64,000 bases of DNA from Klebsiella huaxiensis (GCF_003261575.2 NZ_CP036175.1:4836001-4900000); one strand, 5' to 3'; numbered from the stretch's first letter, positions 44,812-54,481 are shown. The notes: generated by a model from the sequence alone, not told the origin. Program-made: numbers and translations.

Positions 44812-46794
44812 TTACCGGCTCTGCTTTCTTAACAGATAGATAAAATACGGTGCGCCGATAAAGGTCGACAGCAGTCCCGCCGGGATCTGGTAAGGGAACA
44901 TCATCATTCGGCCACACCAGTCGGCGAACACCAGCAGCACCCCACCAATCAGCCCGGATATCACCATATGCGGCATCGTCCGCCGAAACCCCATCATGCG
45001 AGCAATATGCGGTGCCATTAGCCCCACAAAGCTCAATGGACCAATGGTTAACGTCGCGGTGGCGGTCAGACATGCTGCCAGCAGCAGTAGCCCAATACGC
45101 GACGGCGTCAGCGCCATCCCGACCGCTCTCGCCGCTTCGCCGCCCAACGGCAGAATCGTTAGCCAACGGCGACATAGCGGGGCCAGCGCCAGCAGGATCA
45201 GCATCACCATGCCGCTACGCACGACTAACTCTGGCGTCGCACTGTAGGTTGAACCGGAAATCCACGTCAGGATCTGCGCCATTCGCGGATCGCCGCTGGC
45301 CTGGAGCATCATCAGCAGCATGGTAAACGCGGTACTCAGCGCCATCCCCGCCAGCAGCATACGATGCGGTGAGAACCCGCCGCGTCCGGCAGCAATCAGG
45401 ATAACCAGCAGCGTCGCCGCGGCCCCGAGACTACCGGCAGGTAGCAGCCAGCCAAACGCATTGCCCGGCACAAAAAACAGCATCACCACCACGCCGAACG
45501 CCGCGCCAGAGCTGATCCCAAGAACTTCCGGACTGGCCATCGGATTACCGGTCAGACGTTGAATGATGCAGCCCGCCACCGCCAGCATCATTCCAGCAAA
45601 CAGCGCTGCCAGAATACGTGGCCAGCGCCAGGGCATCAGTTGATCCAGTAACGTACTGCTGGCCCAGTGCCAGCCCTGCGCGTCGCGACCAAAAGCCAGC
45701 GCAACGATAATGGCCAGCAGCAAAATCACCAGGCCGCCCAGCGCAAACCACAGCACATTTTGCCTTTCAGCCAATACCTTATCGCCACCGTTCATCACCG
45801 GTGCGCTAATACTACGCAGGCGAGGCAGCAGCCATAGCAGCAGCGGTGCGCCAATCAGCGCAGTCACCGAGCCAGTGGAAATTTCCATCCATATCCGGGT
45901 CAGCCAGAGAATAACCTGATCGGAAATCCACAGCAGCAGCGCGCCAATCAACGCTGCCAGCAGCAAGCGCGATAACAGACGACGAGCGCCCAGCATCTTC
46001 GCCAGCAGCGGCGCAAACAGCCCGATAAAGCCGATAATACCTACCGCATTGACCAACAGCGCGCTAATGATAATCGCCAGCGTCAACGCCCCCAGCCGCG
46101 CCAGCGAGAGCGCCAGTCCGAGGTTGCGCGCCACGCCGTCATCCAGCCCCATCAAGGTCAGCGGACGTAGCAGCAGCAGGGTCAAAATCGCCCCACCGAG
46201 CAACTGCGGCCACAGCCGCTGCACCACGCTCCAGTCGGTCTGCGTCAGGGTACCAGTGCTCCACAGGAACATACTTTGCAGCTGATCGTGATGGAAAATC
46301 GCCATCAGCTGGTTGAGCGCGCCGCAGTAGAGACTCACCACCAGACCTGCCAGAATCAGCGTTACCGGCGAAAGGCGTTTGCCCCAGGAGACGCCAAATA
46401 CCAGCGCACCGACCAGACACGCCCCGGCCAGCGCGGCAAACTGCGAAGCCAACACGCCAGGGATCGCCCACAGCGTGGTGACCGTCATCCCTAGCTGCGC
46501 GCCGGTCGCCACGCCAAGCGTTGTCGGCTCCGCCAGCGGATTACGCAGCACCTGCTGAAACAGCACGCCCACCAGCCCCAGCCCGGCACCGACCAGCAGC
46601 GATATCGCCAGCCGCGGCAGCAGGCTGTAGTGAAACAGCATCTGGGAAATATTATCGATATCCGGCAGCCAGAGCGCCTGCCCCCACTCGTTTCGCGGCA
46701 GCGCCACGCTGAGGTTGAACAGCGTTAGCGTAAAAGCGGCGATCAGCAAAACAGAGAGCAACAATACCGCCAACGGAGAAATTCGCTGCCTCAT
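44812..46794 (-). CDS. fhuB: Ferric hydroxamate transport permease FhuB
   Basis: Inner-membrane permease for ferrichrome and other hydroxamates. It is a fusion of two FecCD-type halves: repeats are seen in LLPRLAISLLVGAGLGLVG with NPLAEPTTLGVATGAQLG, and WPRILAALFAGMMLAVAG with NPMASPEVLGISSGAAFG. About 20 hydrophobic segments over 660 residues. ATG 46794 overlaps the fhuD stop (ATGA); an upstream open extension of 42 codons lies within fhuD and is rejected. Confidence 0.97.
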   Translation of the reverse strand: MRQRISPLAVLLLSVLLIAAFTLTLFNLSVALPRNEWGQALWLPDIDNISQMLFHYSLLPRLAISLLVGAGLGLVGVLFQQVLRNPLAEPTTLGVATGAQLGMTVTTLWAIPGVLASQFAALAGACLVGALVFGVSWGKRLSPVTLILAGLVVSLYCGALNQLMAIFHHDQLQSMFLWSTGTLTQTDWSVVQRLWPQLLGGAILTLLLLRPLTLMGLDDGVARNLGLALSLARLGALTLAIIISALLVNAVGIIGFIGLFAPLLAKMLGARRLLSRLLLAALIGALLLWISDQVILWLTRIWMEISTGSVTALIGAPLLLWLLPRLRSISAPVMNGGDKVLAERQNVLWFALGGLVILLLAIIVALAFGRDAQGWHWASSTLLDQLMPWRWPRILAALFAGMMLAVAGCIIQRLTGNPMASPEVLGISSGAAFGVVVMLFFVPGNAFGWLLPAGSLGAAATLLVILIAAGRGGFSPHRMLLAGMALSTAFTMLLMMLQASGDPRMAQILTWISGSTYSATPELVVRSGMVMLILLALAPLCRRWLTILPLGGEAARAVGMALTPSRIGLLLLAACLTATATLTIGPLSFVGLMAPHIARMMGFRRTMPHMVISGLIGGVLLVFADWCGRMMMFPYQIPAGLLSTFIGAPYFIYLLRKQSR

Positions 46795-47681
46795 GCCGGG
46801 ACTCCCTGCGCATCGACCAGCACGCGAGCAAAATACATCGCCGATAGCGTCGCGCCATAGAACCATACCGCAGGGACGCGATGAAAACGCCCAGAGCGAA
46901 CAAAAGGCATCGCTCGCCATAGCGGCGTCGCCATTAATTGCGCCATTTCCCGCTCGTTACCATGATCGAAACAGAGGACATCGGCATCTTTATAGGCCGC
47001 CAGCCGGTCGATCCCGACAGTGACGCTGCCCCAAAAGGTGGTTTCACCCTGCCAGGCGTTTTTGATATCAAAGCGATCGAGCACTTCCTGGAACAGGCAG
47101 TTTTGCGCAAAGACTAGCACGTGACGGGTATCAAGCAGGGTAATCATCAGCAGAGGGCGATCGCCACGCCGGGCAAAGCGCGGCCGCAGGCTTTCCATCA
47201 GCGCGTCAAACTCCGCCAGATGGCGCTTCGCCTCCTGTTGCTTGCCAATCAGTTCAGCCATTTCATTGAGCGACTGTTGCGCCATCATCAGCGGACGCTT
47301 GCCGTCGCTGAAAGTGAATCCTCGCCCGGGCGCAATGCGCGCCAGCTTTTCCGACGAGGGGCCGTATCCTGCCGACCAGACCAGAAACGACGGCTTCATT
47401 TGGGTCAACAGCTCCAGATTCGGCTCGGTGCGCAGTCCAACATCAATTACCGATGGCGGCAGCGCAGGTTCGTTAACCCATAGCCTGTAGTTCGGGATAT
47501 CGGCGACACCATACGGCGTGACGCCCAGCGCCAGCAGCAGCTCGACCGGCAGCCACTCCAGAGCGACAATACGCTGCGGGTCAACTTCCGCCGCCCGCGC
47601 GCCACGCATCTGCCACAGCAGCGGCGAGAGCGCCATCGCGGTCAGCAGACGCCGCCGCGTAATTAGATTCAGTTTTTCCAT
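46791..47681 (-). CDS. fhuD: Ferric hydroxamate binding protein FhuD
   Basis: Periplasmic binding protein delivering ferric hydroxamates to FhuBC. 296 residues. The N-terminus ITRRRLLTAMALSPLLWQ has a twin-arginine-like motif and hydrophobic stretch, cleaved after ARAA, so Tat export is likely. The class III fold continues with VALEWLPVELLLALGVTPYGVAD. Start ATG overlaps the fhuC stop by one base (TAATG). Confidence 0.96.
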   Translation of the reverse strand: MEKLNLITRRRLLTAMALSPLLWQMRGARAAEVDPQRIVALEWLPVELLLALGVTPYGVADIPNYRLWVNEPALPPSVIDVGLRTEPNLELLTQMKPSFLVWSAGYGPSSEKLARIAPGRGFTFSDGKRPLMMAQQSLNEMAELIGKQQEAKRHLAEFDALMESLRPRFARRGDRPLLMITLLDTRHVLVFAQNCLFQEVLDRFDIKNAWQGETTFWGSVTVGIDRLAAYKDADVLCFDHGNEREMAQLMATPLWRAMPFVRSGRFHRVPAVWFYGATLSAMYFARVLVDAQGVPA

Positions 47682-48478
47682 TAATAGACAAAACTTACCG
47701 GCGCAGCGCCAGCCGGATGCGGCAGGATCCCCATCGGGATACCGTAAATTTGTTCAAGGGTTTCACTACGCATCAGTTCCGCAGGCGTTCCCTGAGCAAT
47801 CATTTCACCACCGCGCAGGGCCACCAGATAGTCGCAGTAACGGGCAGCCATATTGATATCATGCAGGACGGCAATAACCGTCAGCCCGCGCTGCTGGCTA
47901 AGACGGTGAACCAGTGCCAGAACATCCACCTGGTGGGCAATATCCAGCGCCGAGGTCGGCTCGTCGAGCAGCAAGCAGCGGCTATCCTGGGCTACCAGCA
48001 TGGCAATCCACGCGCGCTGACGTTCGCCGCCGGAGAGGCTATCCACCAGCCGATGGGCCAATGGTTTCAGGCCAACCAGCGCAATCGCCTCTTCGACCTT
48101 TTCCCGATCCGCCGCGCCAAAACGCCCCAGCGCCCCGTGCCACGGATAGCGGCCGATAGCCACCAGTTCGCGCACCGTCATGCCTTCCGCTGGCGGTAAT
48201 TGCTGCGGCAGATAGGCCACTTTGCGAGCAAATGCTTTGCTGCTCCAGCTATCGAGCGGCTGGCCGTCAAGCAGAACATCGCCTTCCGAGGGCGGCTGAT
48301 GGCGACCCAGCATTTTTAGCAGTGTCGATTTGCCGGAGCCGTTATGGCCAATCAGGCCAGTCACTTTTCCCGCAGGGAAGGTTAATGAGAGAGGATGCAA
48401 TAGCGTGCGACCGGGCACGCGGAAGGTCACGCGGTCCAGCGAAAACGTAGTATCAGAGTGCGGAGTGTTTTCCTGCAT
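47681..48478 (-). CDS. fhuC: Ferric hydroxamate transport ATPase FhuC
   Basis: ABC ATPase powering hydroxamate-iron uptake with FhuB. 265 residues. Walker A GLIGHNGSGKSTLLK (about residues 37-51), signature LSGGERQRAWIAM (about 140), Walker B CLLLDEPTSALD, and switch His in AVLHDINMAARYCD. Operon position between fhuA and fhuD. Confidence 0.98.
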   Translation of the reverse strand: MQENTPHSDTTFSLDRVTFRVPGRTLLHPLSLTFPAGKVTGLIGHNGSGKSTLLKMLGRHQPPSEGDVLLDGQPLDSWSSKAFARKVAYLPQQLPPAEGMTVRELVAIGRYPWHGALGRFGAADREKVEEAIALVGLKPLAHRLVDSLSGGERQRAWIAMLVAQDSRCLLLDEPTSALDIAHQVDVLALVHRLSQQRGLTVIAVLHDINMAARYCDYLVALRGGEMIAQGTPAELMRSETLEQIYGIPMGILPHPAGAAPVSFVY

Positions 48479-48523
48479 AACGGGACCCGGTAAGAGGCGC
48501 GGCGAACCACGCCCATTAAGTGG

Positions 48524-50698
48524 TTAGAAACGGAAAGTTGCGGTCGCCACGACCTGACGCTCTGCGCCCCAGAAGCAGCCATAGGTATCAAAGCAGCTGG
48601 CAACGTATTTACGGTCAAACAGGTTAGTAACGTTAACCGCAACGCTAGAACCTGCCATACCCAGGCGTGCGAGATCGTATTTAACGACTGCATCCATCAC
48701 GGTTGAGCTACTCACTTTGAAAGTATTTGCCGGATCACCATAGCTAGAACCAACATAACGACCACCGCTTCCCAGCGTTAACCCAGACAGAGGGCCTTCA
48801 TAGAAGGTGTAATCCCCCCACAGAGAGGCCATATCTTTTGGTACTTGAACAGGCGTTTTACCTTTAAGCGTTGTGTCTTCTGTATATTCCGCATCGGTAT
48901 ACGTATAAGACGCTGTCAGGTTAATGTTCGCATTCACCGCGGCTTTTGCTTCTAATTCAACGCCACGAGAACGTATTTTACCTGCCGGAACCTGCGCATA
49001 CGGATTAAGCGGATCGGTGGTCAGGTTATTCGTTTTCGTCAGCTCATATACCGCAGCAGTCACGACAACAGGCAGATCTTTTGGCACATATTTCACGCCT
49101 GCTTCATATTGCTTACCTTTCGATGGTGCGTAAGCAACGTTGTCAGCAGGCGTAGCTGCCCATGCTTTAGAAGGGTTCGGCTCGAAAGATTCGCTGTAGC
49201 TGAAGTATGGCGTAATACCATTGTCAAAGAGATAGTTAAGCCCACCACGCCAGGTGAACTGTCCATCGTTACGTTCAACTTTCTGATTGCTGGAACGAAT
49301 AGTGGTTGCCTGCTGAGACCAGTCATAGCGTCCTCCCAGCGTCGCAACCCATTTTTCCCATTCCAGTTGATCCTGTACATACACGCCGGTTTGATGCTGC
49401 GTGTTGAGCTGGAACGGCTTCGCATCCGGGAAATCAACATCCTCATAAACCGGGTTATTCATATCTAACGTCGGCGCACTTCCGTAGGCGTTGTCGATAT
49501 CATTTCGCAAACGTGAATAGTCGATACCCGTCAGCAGAGTGTGCCCAACACCCCCTGTCGCAAACTTGCTTTCCAGTTGGGTATCCACGCCAAAATCATT
49601 ATAACGTTCATCGGCGACAATAATTTGACGGGTCAGTTGATTACCAACTGCACCGAAGCCATACACGCTCTGTTGGGATGTTTTGATTTGGCTATAACGT
49701 AAATTTTGGCGCACTGTGAAGGTATCATCAAAACTGTGTTCAAAGCTGTAACCGACCATCCGCTCATAGCGCGAATAGGTATTGTTTGGCGCGTAATCTG
49801 TAAAGCTCACAGGCAAGCGGGAACCATCAGGTAACGGCTCTACCGTACCTTCTTTCGGCAGCCAGCCGTAATAACCTGTTGATGGTTCATTCTGAATGTT
49901 TGCGCGCAGAGTCAGGCTGGTTCTGTCATCAGGCTTCCAGCTAAACACTGGAGCAATGGCATAGCGCTTCTGTTTCGAAAAATCTTGTTGTTCGTCATTA
50001 GAACGCGCCAGCCCCGTCAGACGGTAGGAATAGACACCATCATCATCCAGGGAATCGCTGAAATCAAAACCGGTCTGAAACAAATTATCCGAACCCATTT
50101 TGAATTGAATTTCTTTTAACGGCTCTGCTGTTGGACTTTTGCTAACCATTGAGATCAGACCACCCGGATTGCTTTTCCCGTAAAGTACAGACGTTGGCCC
50201 TCGCATCAGCTCGACACGCTCAAGCATATAAGGATCAACAACGGCAGAGCTGTAGTAATCACCCTGTAGCTTGACGCCATCAAGGTAATTATTCGGTGTT
50301 GGGCCTGGCGTGTAGAAGCCACGAATGATAACGAAATCATAAGTGCTGGAAGCGCCACGTGTAGAAACGGCTGCACCTGGAGTATAGGCTAAAGCCTCTT
50401 TCACCGACCCTGGCTGATGCATATCCATCTCTTCACGGGTTACAACCGAAACAGACTGTGGAGTCTTTTCAATAGCCGTATCGGTTTTTGTTGCGGTAGC
50501 CGAACGTTTTGCCGCGATTGTCGGAGCCGGTCCCCAGGCACTTTCCTGACTGGACGGTGCCGCAACAACGGTAATGGTTTCTTCTTTCGGTTCAACTGCC
50601 GCCTGTGCATAGACAGACATGCCGCTAACCGCCGTGGCTACTACGACTGCGATTTTACGCAGCGAGTGGTTTGGCTGAGCAGTTTTTGGACGCGCCAT
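48524..50698 (-). CDS. fhuA: Ferrichrome outer-membrane receptor FhuA with shortened L4 loop
   Basis: TonB-dependent receptor for ferrichrome, and in E. coli for phages T1, T5, phi80, colicin M and albomycin. 724 residues (E. coli 747). Signal peptide ends VYAQA; TonB box region EETITVVAA; plug domain about 50-190 (RGASSTYDFVIIRGF); 22-strand barrel to the end with VATATFRF. Strong identity through the plug and the last 150 residues, including the CFDTYGC pair. The gating loop L4 is about 20 residues shorter and lacks both E. coli cysteines (SVYGFGAVGNQLTRQIIVA). Operon with fhuCDB; a Fur-like site precedes it. Confidence 0.95.
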   Translation of the reverse strand: MARPKTAQPNHSLRKIAVVVATAVSGMSVYAQAAVEPKEETITVVAAPSSQESAWGPAPTIAAKRSATATKTDTAIEKTPQSVSVVTREEMDMHQPGSVKEALAYTPGAAVSTRGASSTYDFVIIRGFYTPGPTPNNYLDGVKLQGDYYSSAVVDPYMLERVELMRGPTSVLYGKSNPGGLISMVSKSPTAEPLKEIQFKMGSDNLFQTGFDFSDSLDDDGVYSYRLTGLARSNDEQQDFSKQKRYAIAPVFSWKPDDRTSLTLRANIQNEPSTGYYGWLPKEGTVEPLPDGSRLPVSFTDYAPNNTYSRYERMVGYSFEHSFDDTFTVRQNLRYSQIKTSQQSVYGFGAVGNQLTRQIIVADERYNDFGVDTQLESKFATGGVGHTLLTGIDYSRLRNDIDNAYGSAPTLDMNNPVYEDVDFPDAKPFQLNTQHQTGVYVQDQLEWEKWVATLGGRYDWSQQATTIRSSNQKVERNDGQFTWRGGLNYLFDNGITPYFSYSESFEPNPSKAWAATPADNVAYAPSKGKQYEAGVKYVPKDLPVVVTAAVYELTKTNNLTTDPLNPYAQVPAGKIRSRGVELEAKAAVNANINLTASYTYTDAEYTEDTTLKGKTPVQVPKDMASLWGDYTFYEGPLSGLTLGSGGRYVGSSYGDPANTFKVSSSTVMDAVVKYDLARLGMAGSSVAVNVTNLFDRKYVASCFDTYGCFWGAERQVVATATFRF

Positions 50699-50724
50699 GG
50701 GTATATCTCTAATGGAAGTGAATG

Positions 50725-50775
50725 ATAACGTAAACGAGAATTATTATTATAACGGATGACATAATAGGCGAAACG
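50725..50775 (-). promoter_or_regulatory. Promoter of fhuA with Fur-like site
   Basis: On the minus strand a -10 TATAAT lies at 50751-50746; AT-rich AATAATAATTCTCGTTTAC (50748-50730) matches 12 of 19 Fur-box positions and overlaps it. The -35 is weak. Iron-Fur repression is expected for this operon; the site itself is a prediction. Confidence 0.5.
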
Positions 50776-50880
50776 ATTGAGGCAAGGCAAGAAATATGCC
50801 CCTCATGAGATATCAAAGGCTGAATAAATAACCAGACAGTAATTGTGGGGTTAAATGGCTGTTAATTATTTTACAGATAT

Positions 50881-50914
50881 AAAAAGCCCTCTAATACTGA
50901 GGTATTAGAGGGTC
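50881..50914 (-). terminator. Terminator after mrcB
   Basis: CCCTCTAATAC and GTATTAGAGGG form a perfect 11-bp stem around TGAG; on the minus strand it ends in CTTTTT. It follows the mrcB stop by about 55 bases and isolates mrcB from the fhuA promoter. Confidence 0.92.
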
Positions 50915-50967
50915 TATTTATATTGCAGTAACCTATCCGCAAAATCATTCCAGGATGAAGCGGATAA

Positions 50968-53523
50968 TTACTTGCTGCCGAACATATCCTTAATCCAGCC
51001 CGCGACGCCATCGCTACTTTCCTGCTTCGGCGGTTGCTGCTGCTGATTTTGCTGCTGTTGCTGCTGCCCGGACTGATTGAACGGGTTATTCGCCTGCTGC
51101 TGTTCGAGCTGCTGCTGTTGCATCTGCTCGCCCTGCTGGCACAGCGCATCCGGCGTGGTCGTCCATACCGGAAGCGAACGCATTCCGCCGCCGCAGACAA
51201 AGTTACCGCTGCTATCGATGCCCATATCCACAACGTCTTCCGGCGCGGTCAGCACCAGCGGCGTTGGCGTCTGGTTAGCCAGATAGCGCTGATAAATCGA
51301 CATTGCGCCGCTGGCTCCGTACAGCTTGGTCGGCTGGTTATTATCGCGACCCACCCAAGTAATGGTCACCTGACCGCCGTCAATACCGGCAAACCAGGTA
51401 TCAACGTTATTGTTGGTGGTCCCGGTTTTACCCGCCAGATGCAGACCCGGATACTTCGCACCCAGCTGACGACCGGTGCCGCGCTGCACCACCTGCTGCA
51501 TGGTCCAGAGCGTCATATACGCCGCCTGTGCCGGAACGGCGCGTTCCGCCTGCGGATAGCTCTGATACAGCACGGTACCATCTTCAGCGATAACGGAACG
51601 CAACGCTGACAGCTGCGCGCGATTACCGCCGCTGGCAATGGTCTGGAACGCCTGCGCGACCTCAATCGGCGTCAGGTTCAGCGCCCCCAGCAGCATAGAC
51701 GGAACCGCGTTAAGCTGGTTCTTCGGTGCCCCCAGCTTCGTCCAGGTATCGACCACCGCCGGTAGGCCCAGCGCCATCCCGAGGTTGACCGTCGGCACGT
51801 TCATTGAACGGGTCAGGGCGTCAACCAGCATCACTTTACCGCTATCGCTGTAGCGACGATCGTCGTTCTGCGGTGACCAGGTCTGACCGTTAGACAGACG
51901 AATCGCGATTGGCGCATCGGCAATCCAGGTATTCAGTCGATACTGGTTCGGCTGGCTCAGCGCAGTCAGATAGGTCGCCGGTTTTGCCAGAGAACCAATC
52001 GAACGACGCGCCTGCATCGCGCGGTTATAACCAGCAAACTGCGGCTCCGCCCCGCCAACCATCGCCCGCACCTCACCGGTAAAGCGGTCGACCACAACCA
52101 TCGCGGTTTCCAGATCCGGCAGCTTACGCTGTTTCTTCAGCGCCGGGATGCCTTCTATCGCCGCTTTTTCCGCTGCATCCTGCGCAACCGAGTCGAAGGT
52201 GGTAAAGATCTTCACGCCGGAGAGATCTTTCACTTTATCGCCCAATTTCGCCTGCAGCTCCTGACGCACCATCTGCATAAACGCAGGCTGCGGAGAGATA
52301 ACCCCGCCGCGCGGCTGTACGCCCAGCGGACGCGCGCTCAGCATGTCATACAGTTCTTGATCGATGATCTGCTGCTGTTGCAGGAGACGCAGCACGAGGT
52401 TGCGTCGCTCCAGCGCCAGTTTCGGGTTACGCCACGGGTTATAAACCGACGCACCTTTTACCATTCCCACCAGCAGCGCCTGCTGATCGAGGCTCAGCTC
52501 TTCCACCGGGCGGCCAAAGTAATACAGGCTCGCCAGCGGGAAGCCGCGGATTTCGTTATCGCCGCTCTGACCGAGGTACACCTCGTTCATATACAGCTCA
52601 AGGATGCGATCCTTGCTGTAACGGGCATCAACGATCAGCGCCATATAGGCTTCATTAATCTTACGCCAGTATGAACGTTCGCTGGAGAGGAACAGGTTCT
52701 TCACCAGCTGTTGGGTCAGCGTACTCGCCCCCTGCACCGTACGACCGGCAGTCAGGTTAGCCAGCACCGCACGGCCAATCGAGTAAAGGCTGATACCATC
52801 GTGCTCGTAGAAATGGCGGTCTTCGGTCGCCAGCAGCGTATCGACCAGCAGATCCGGGAAGCCGTTACGCTTCACGAACAGGCGCTGTTCACCGTTGGCC
52901 GATTGCAGCATGGTGATCAGGCGCGGATCGAGACGGAAGAAACCGAACTGGCGGTTGTTATCCATGTTCTCGATAGTTTCCAGACGATCGCCGTCAAAGC
53001 TCAGACGCGCGCGCACCTGGCCTTCTTTACTGTCCGGGAAATCGAACGGACGGCGGATCATCTCAATGCTGTTGGCCTGCACCGTGTATTCGCCCGGGCG
53101 CGTCATCGCGCTCACCTGACGATACTGCGTGGCGTTGAGCAGGCGCACCATCTCGTTTTTGCTGATCTGCATATCTGGCTCGAGATTGACCATCCGGCCA
53201 TAGACTGCGGCGGGCAGATCCCAGACTTTACCGTCAATGCGGCTGCGGATTTTCTGGTCGAGATAGACGCCGTAGGCGGCAATCAAAACCGCACAGACAA
53301 CGCCAATCTTAATCAGCAGCCACAGCCAGGTGCGTTTACGACGAGGGGGCTTACCGCCTTTGCCTTTTGCTTTCCGCGGCATCGGTTTTTCGTCCTCATA
53401 GTCATCATCATCGTAATCGTCGTCGTAGTCCTCTTCCCGAACCCGACGACGAGTTACCTTTTGTTTTGCCGGGCGTGAGGGTCTCCCCTTACGTCCGATC
53501 GGCTCGCGGTCATCTCCCGCCAT
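50968..53523 (-). CDS. mrcB: Penicillin-binding protein 1b
   Basis: Bifunctional peptidoglycan glycosyltransferase/transpeptidase of the inner membrane. ATG 53523 gives 851 residues (E. coli 844). Cytoplasmic N-terminus with acidic DYDDDYDDDDYEDE run, membrane helix WLWLLIKIGVVCAVLIAAYG (about 65-87), UvrB-like UB2H domain, GT51 with EDRHFYEHDG (catalytic Glu about 233), and transpeptidase SxxK (RRSIGSLAKPAT), SMN, and KTGTTNN. The C-terminal tail is glutamine-rich and longer than in E. coli. Ends DGVAGWIKDMFGSK. Confidence 0.98.
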   Translation of the reverse strand: MAGDDREPIGRKGRPSRPAKQKVTRRRVREEDYDDDYDDDDYEDEKPMPRKAKGKGGKPPRRKRTWLWLLIKIGVVCAVLIAAYGVYLDQKIRSRIDGKVWDLPAAVYGRMVNLEPDMQISKNEMVRLLNATQYRQVSAMTRPGEYTVQANSIEMIRRPFDFPDSKEGQVRARLSFDGDRLETIENMDNNRQFGFFRLDPRLITMLQSANGEQRLFVKRNGFPDLLVDTLLATEDRHFYEHDGISLYSIGRAVLANLTAGRTVQGASTLTQQLVKNLFLSSERSYWRKINEAYMALIVDARYSKDRILELYMNEVYLGQSGDNEIRGFPLASLYYFGRPVEELSLDQQALLVGMVKGASVYNPWRNPKLALERRNLVLRLLQQQQIIDQELYDMLSARPLGVQPRGGVISPQPAFMQMVRQELQAKLGDKVKDLSGVKIFTTFDSVAQDAAEKAAIEGIPALKKQRKLPDLETAMVVVDRFTGEVRAMVGGAEPQFAGYNRAMQARRSIGSLAKPATYLTALSQPNQYRLNTWIADAPIAIRLSNGQTWSPQNDDRRYSDSGKVMLVDALTRSMNVPTVNLGMALGLPAVVDTWTKLGAPKNQLNAVPSMLLGALNLTPIEVAQAFQTIASGGNRAQLSALRSVIAEDGTVLYQSYPQAERAVPAQAAYMTLWTMQQVVQRGTGRQLGAKYPGLHLAGKTGTTNNNVDTWFAGIDGGQVTITWVGRDNNQPTKLYGASGAMSIYQRYLANQTPTPLVLTAPEDVVDMGIDSSGNFVCGGGMRSLPVWTTTPDALCQQGEQMQQQQLEQQQANNPFNQSGQQQQQQNQQQQPPKQESSDGVAGWIKDMFGSK

Positions 53524-54106
53524 GCTTTTTCTCCGCAACTTACAGGCGTAAAGGCCTGATTCTCAATGTTTCCCCCGACAGGAGGAAGAAGAAATCTCTC
53601 AAATTGACGCCTGAATGTCTTCGTTTTCAGGCATCCATTTATGGACTGCGCGACGTCTTATCATGTCGCTCGCATGATTTTCACTTTAAAAATTCACCAT
53701 ATAAATCACATTGTTACACGCTTGATTGGCAGAATAGTTCGGGACACAGCATTTATTGTCCAGGAGACACAGGATAGCACTAAACCGCGACATTCTTAAC
53801 CAGCATTTTACATGCTCATCGGGTAACAAAAGAGAAATTAGTATGTTTTTTAATAACATAAATAGTTAAGCCTGAACCCATCGCAACAGCAGCTGGCTAC
53901 CAGCGGAAACGGGGAATCGCAGCAGCAGAAAATATTATTTTAGTCTGGAAAAGAGAGCCATCTCGGCCGAAAGAAAAAGAATTTTAAAAGACCGCAATGA
54001 TAAAAACGAGAGCCGCATAACATTTATAATTTGGCAGATTTTGTGATGACTCCATACAAATATTTGTTAAACTGTCAGCCAATTAATTTTTTCCGATTAA
54101 TATATT
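53524..54106. other. AT-rich spacer between mrcB and pulS
   Basis: A 583-base region with no convincing gene on either strand. The part next to mrcB should hold its promoter and leader. From about 53800 the sequence is notably AT-rich and contains short purine-rich stretches but no insertion-sequence ends, tRNA or direct repeats that I could recognise. A possible pulS promoter lies at its right end. It borders the pul locus, which E. coli lacks at this site. Confidence 0.6.
54031..54060 (+). promoter_or_regulatory. Possible pulS promoter
   Basis: TTGGCA (54031-54036), an 18-base spacer and TACAAA (54055-54060). No MalT box is near, in line with MalT-independent pulS expression reported for K. 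oxytoca. Weak prediction. Confidence 0.35.
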
Positions 54107-54481
54107 ATGCGCAATTTCGTTATATTTCCGCTTATCGCGTTCGCTCTGCTCTCAGGCTGTCAGCAAAATCGTTCAACAACCCTGAGTCCTGCCGTTAGCA
54201 GTCAGGCCCAGCTTGAACAGCTCTCCGCCGTTGCCGCCGGGGCGCGCTATCTGAAGAATAAATGCAACCGCAGCGATCTCCCCGCCGATGACGCAATTAA
54301 CCGTGCGGCAATAAACACAGGTAAAAAACGCGGATGGGCAAATATTGATGAAAATACGCTAAGCCAGCGCAGCGCGCAGCTATATCAGCAGCTCCAGCAG
54401 GACAGTACGCCGGAAGCAACAAAATGCAGTCAATTTAATCGCCAACTCGCGCCATTTATTGATAGTCTGCGCGGAAAATAG
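54107..54481 (+). CDS. pulS: PulS, pilotin lipoprotein of the secretin
   Basis: Outer-membrane lipoprotein that protects PulD and pilots it to the outer membrane by way of the Lol system. 124 residues: signal sequence MRNFVIFPLIAFALLSG with lipobox LLSGC (Cys18 lipidated); +2 Gln favours outer-membrane sorting. The mature part is helical (AQLEQLSAVAAGARYLKNKC) with two more cysteines, likely the conserved disulfide of the PulS/OutS family. No clear Shine-Dalgarno precedes the ATG. Convergent with pulB. Confidence 0.92.
   Translation: MRNFVIFPLIAFALLSGCQQNRSTTLSPAVSSQAQLEQLSAVAAGARYLKNKCNRSDLPADDAINRAAINTGKKRGWANIDENTLSQRSAQLYQQLQQDSTPEATKCSQFNRQLAPFIDSLRGK

Noticed and set aside
46795..46920. 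A 42-residue N-terminal extension of FhuB
   Set aside because: It is contained in fhuD in another frame, and ATG 46794 overlaps the fhuD stop in the usual ATGA way.
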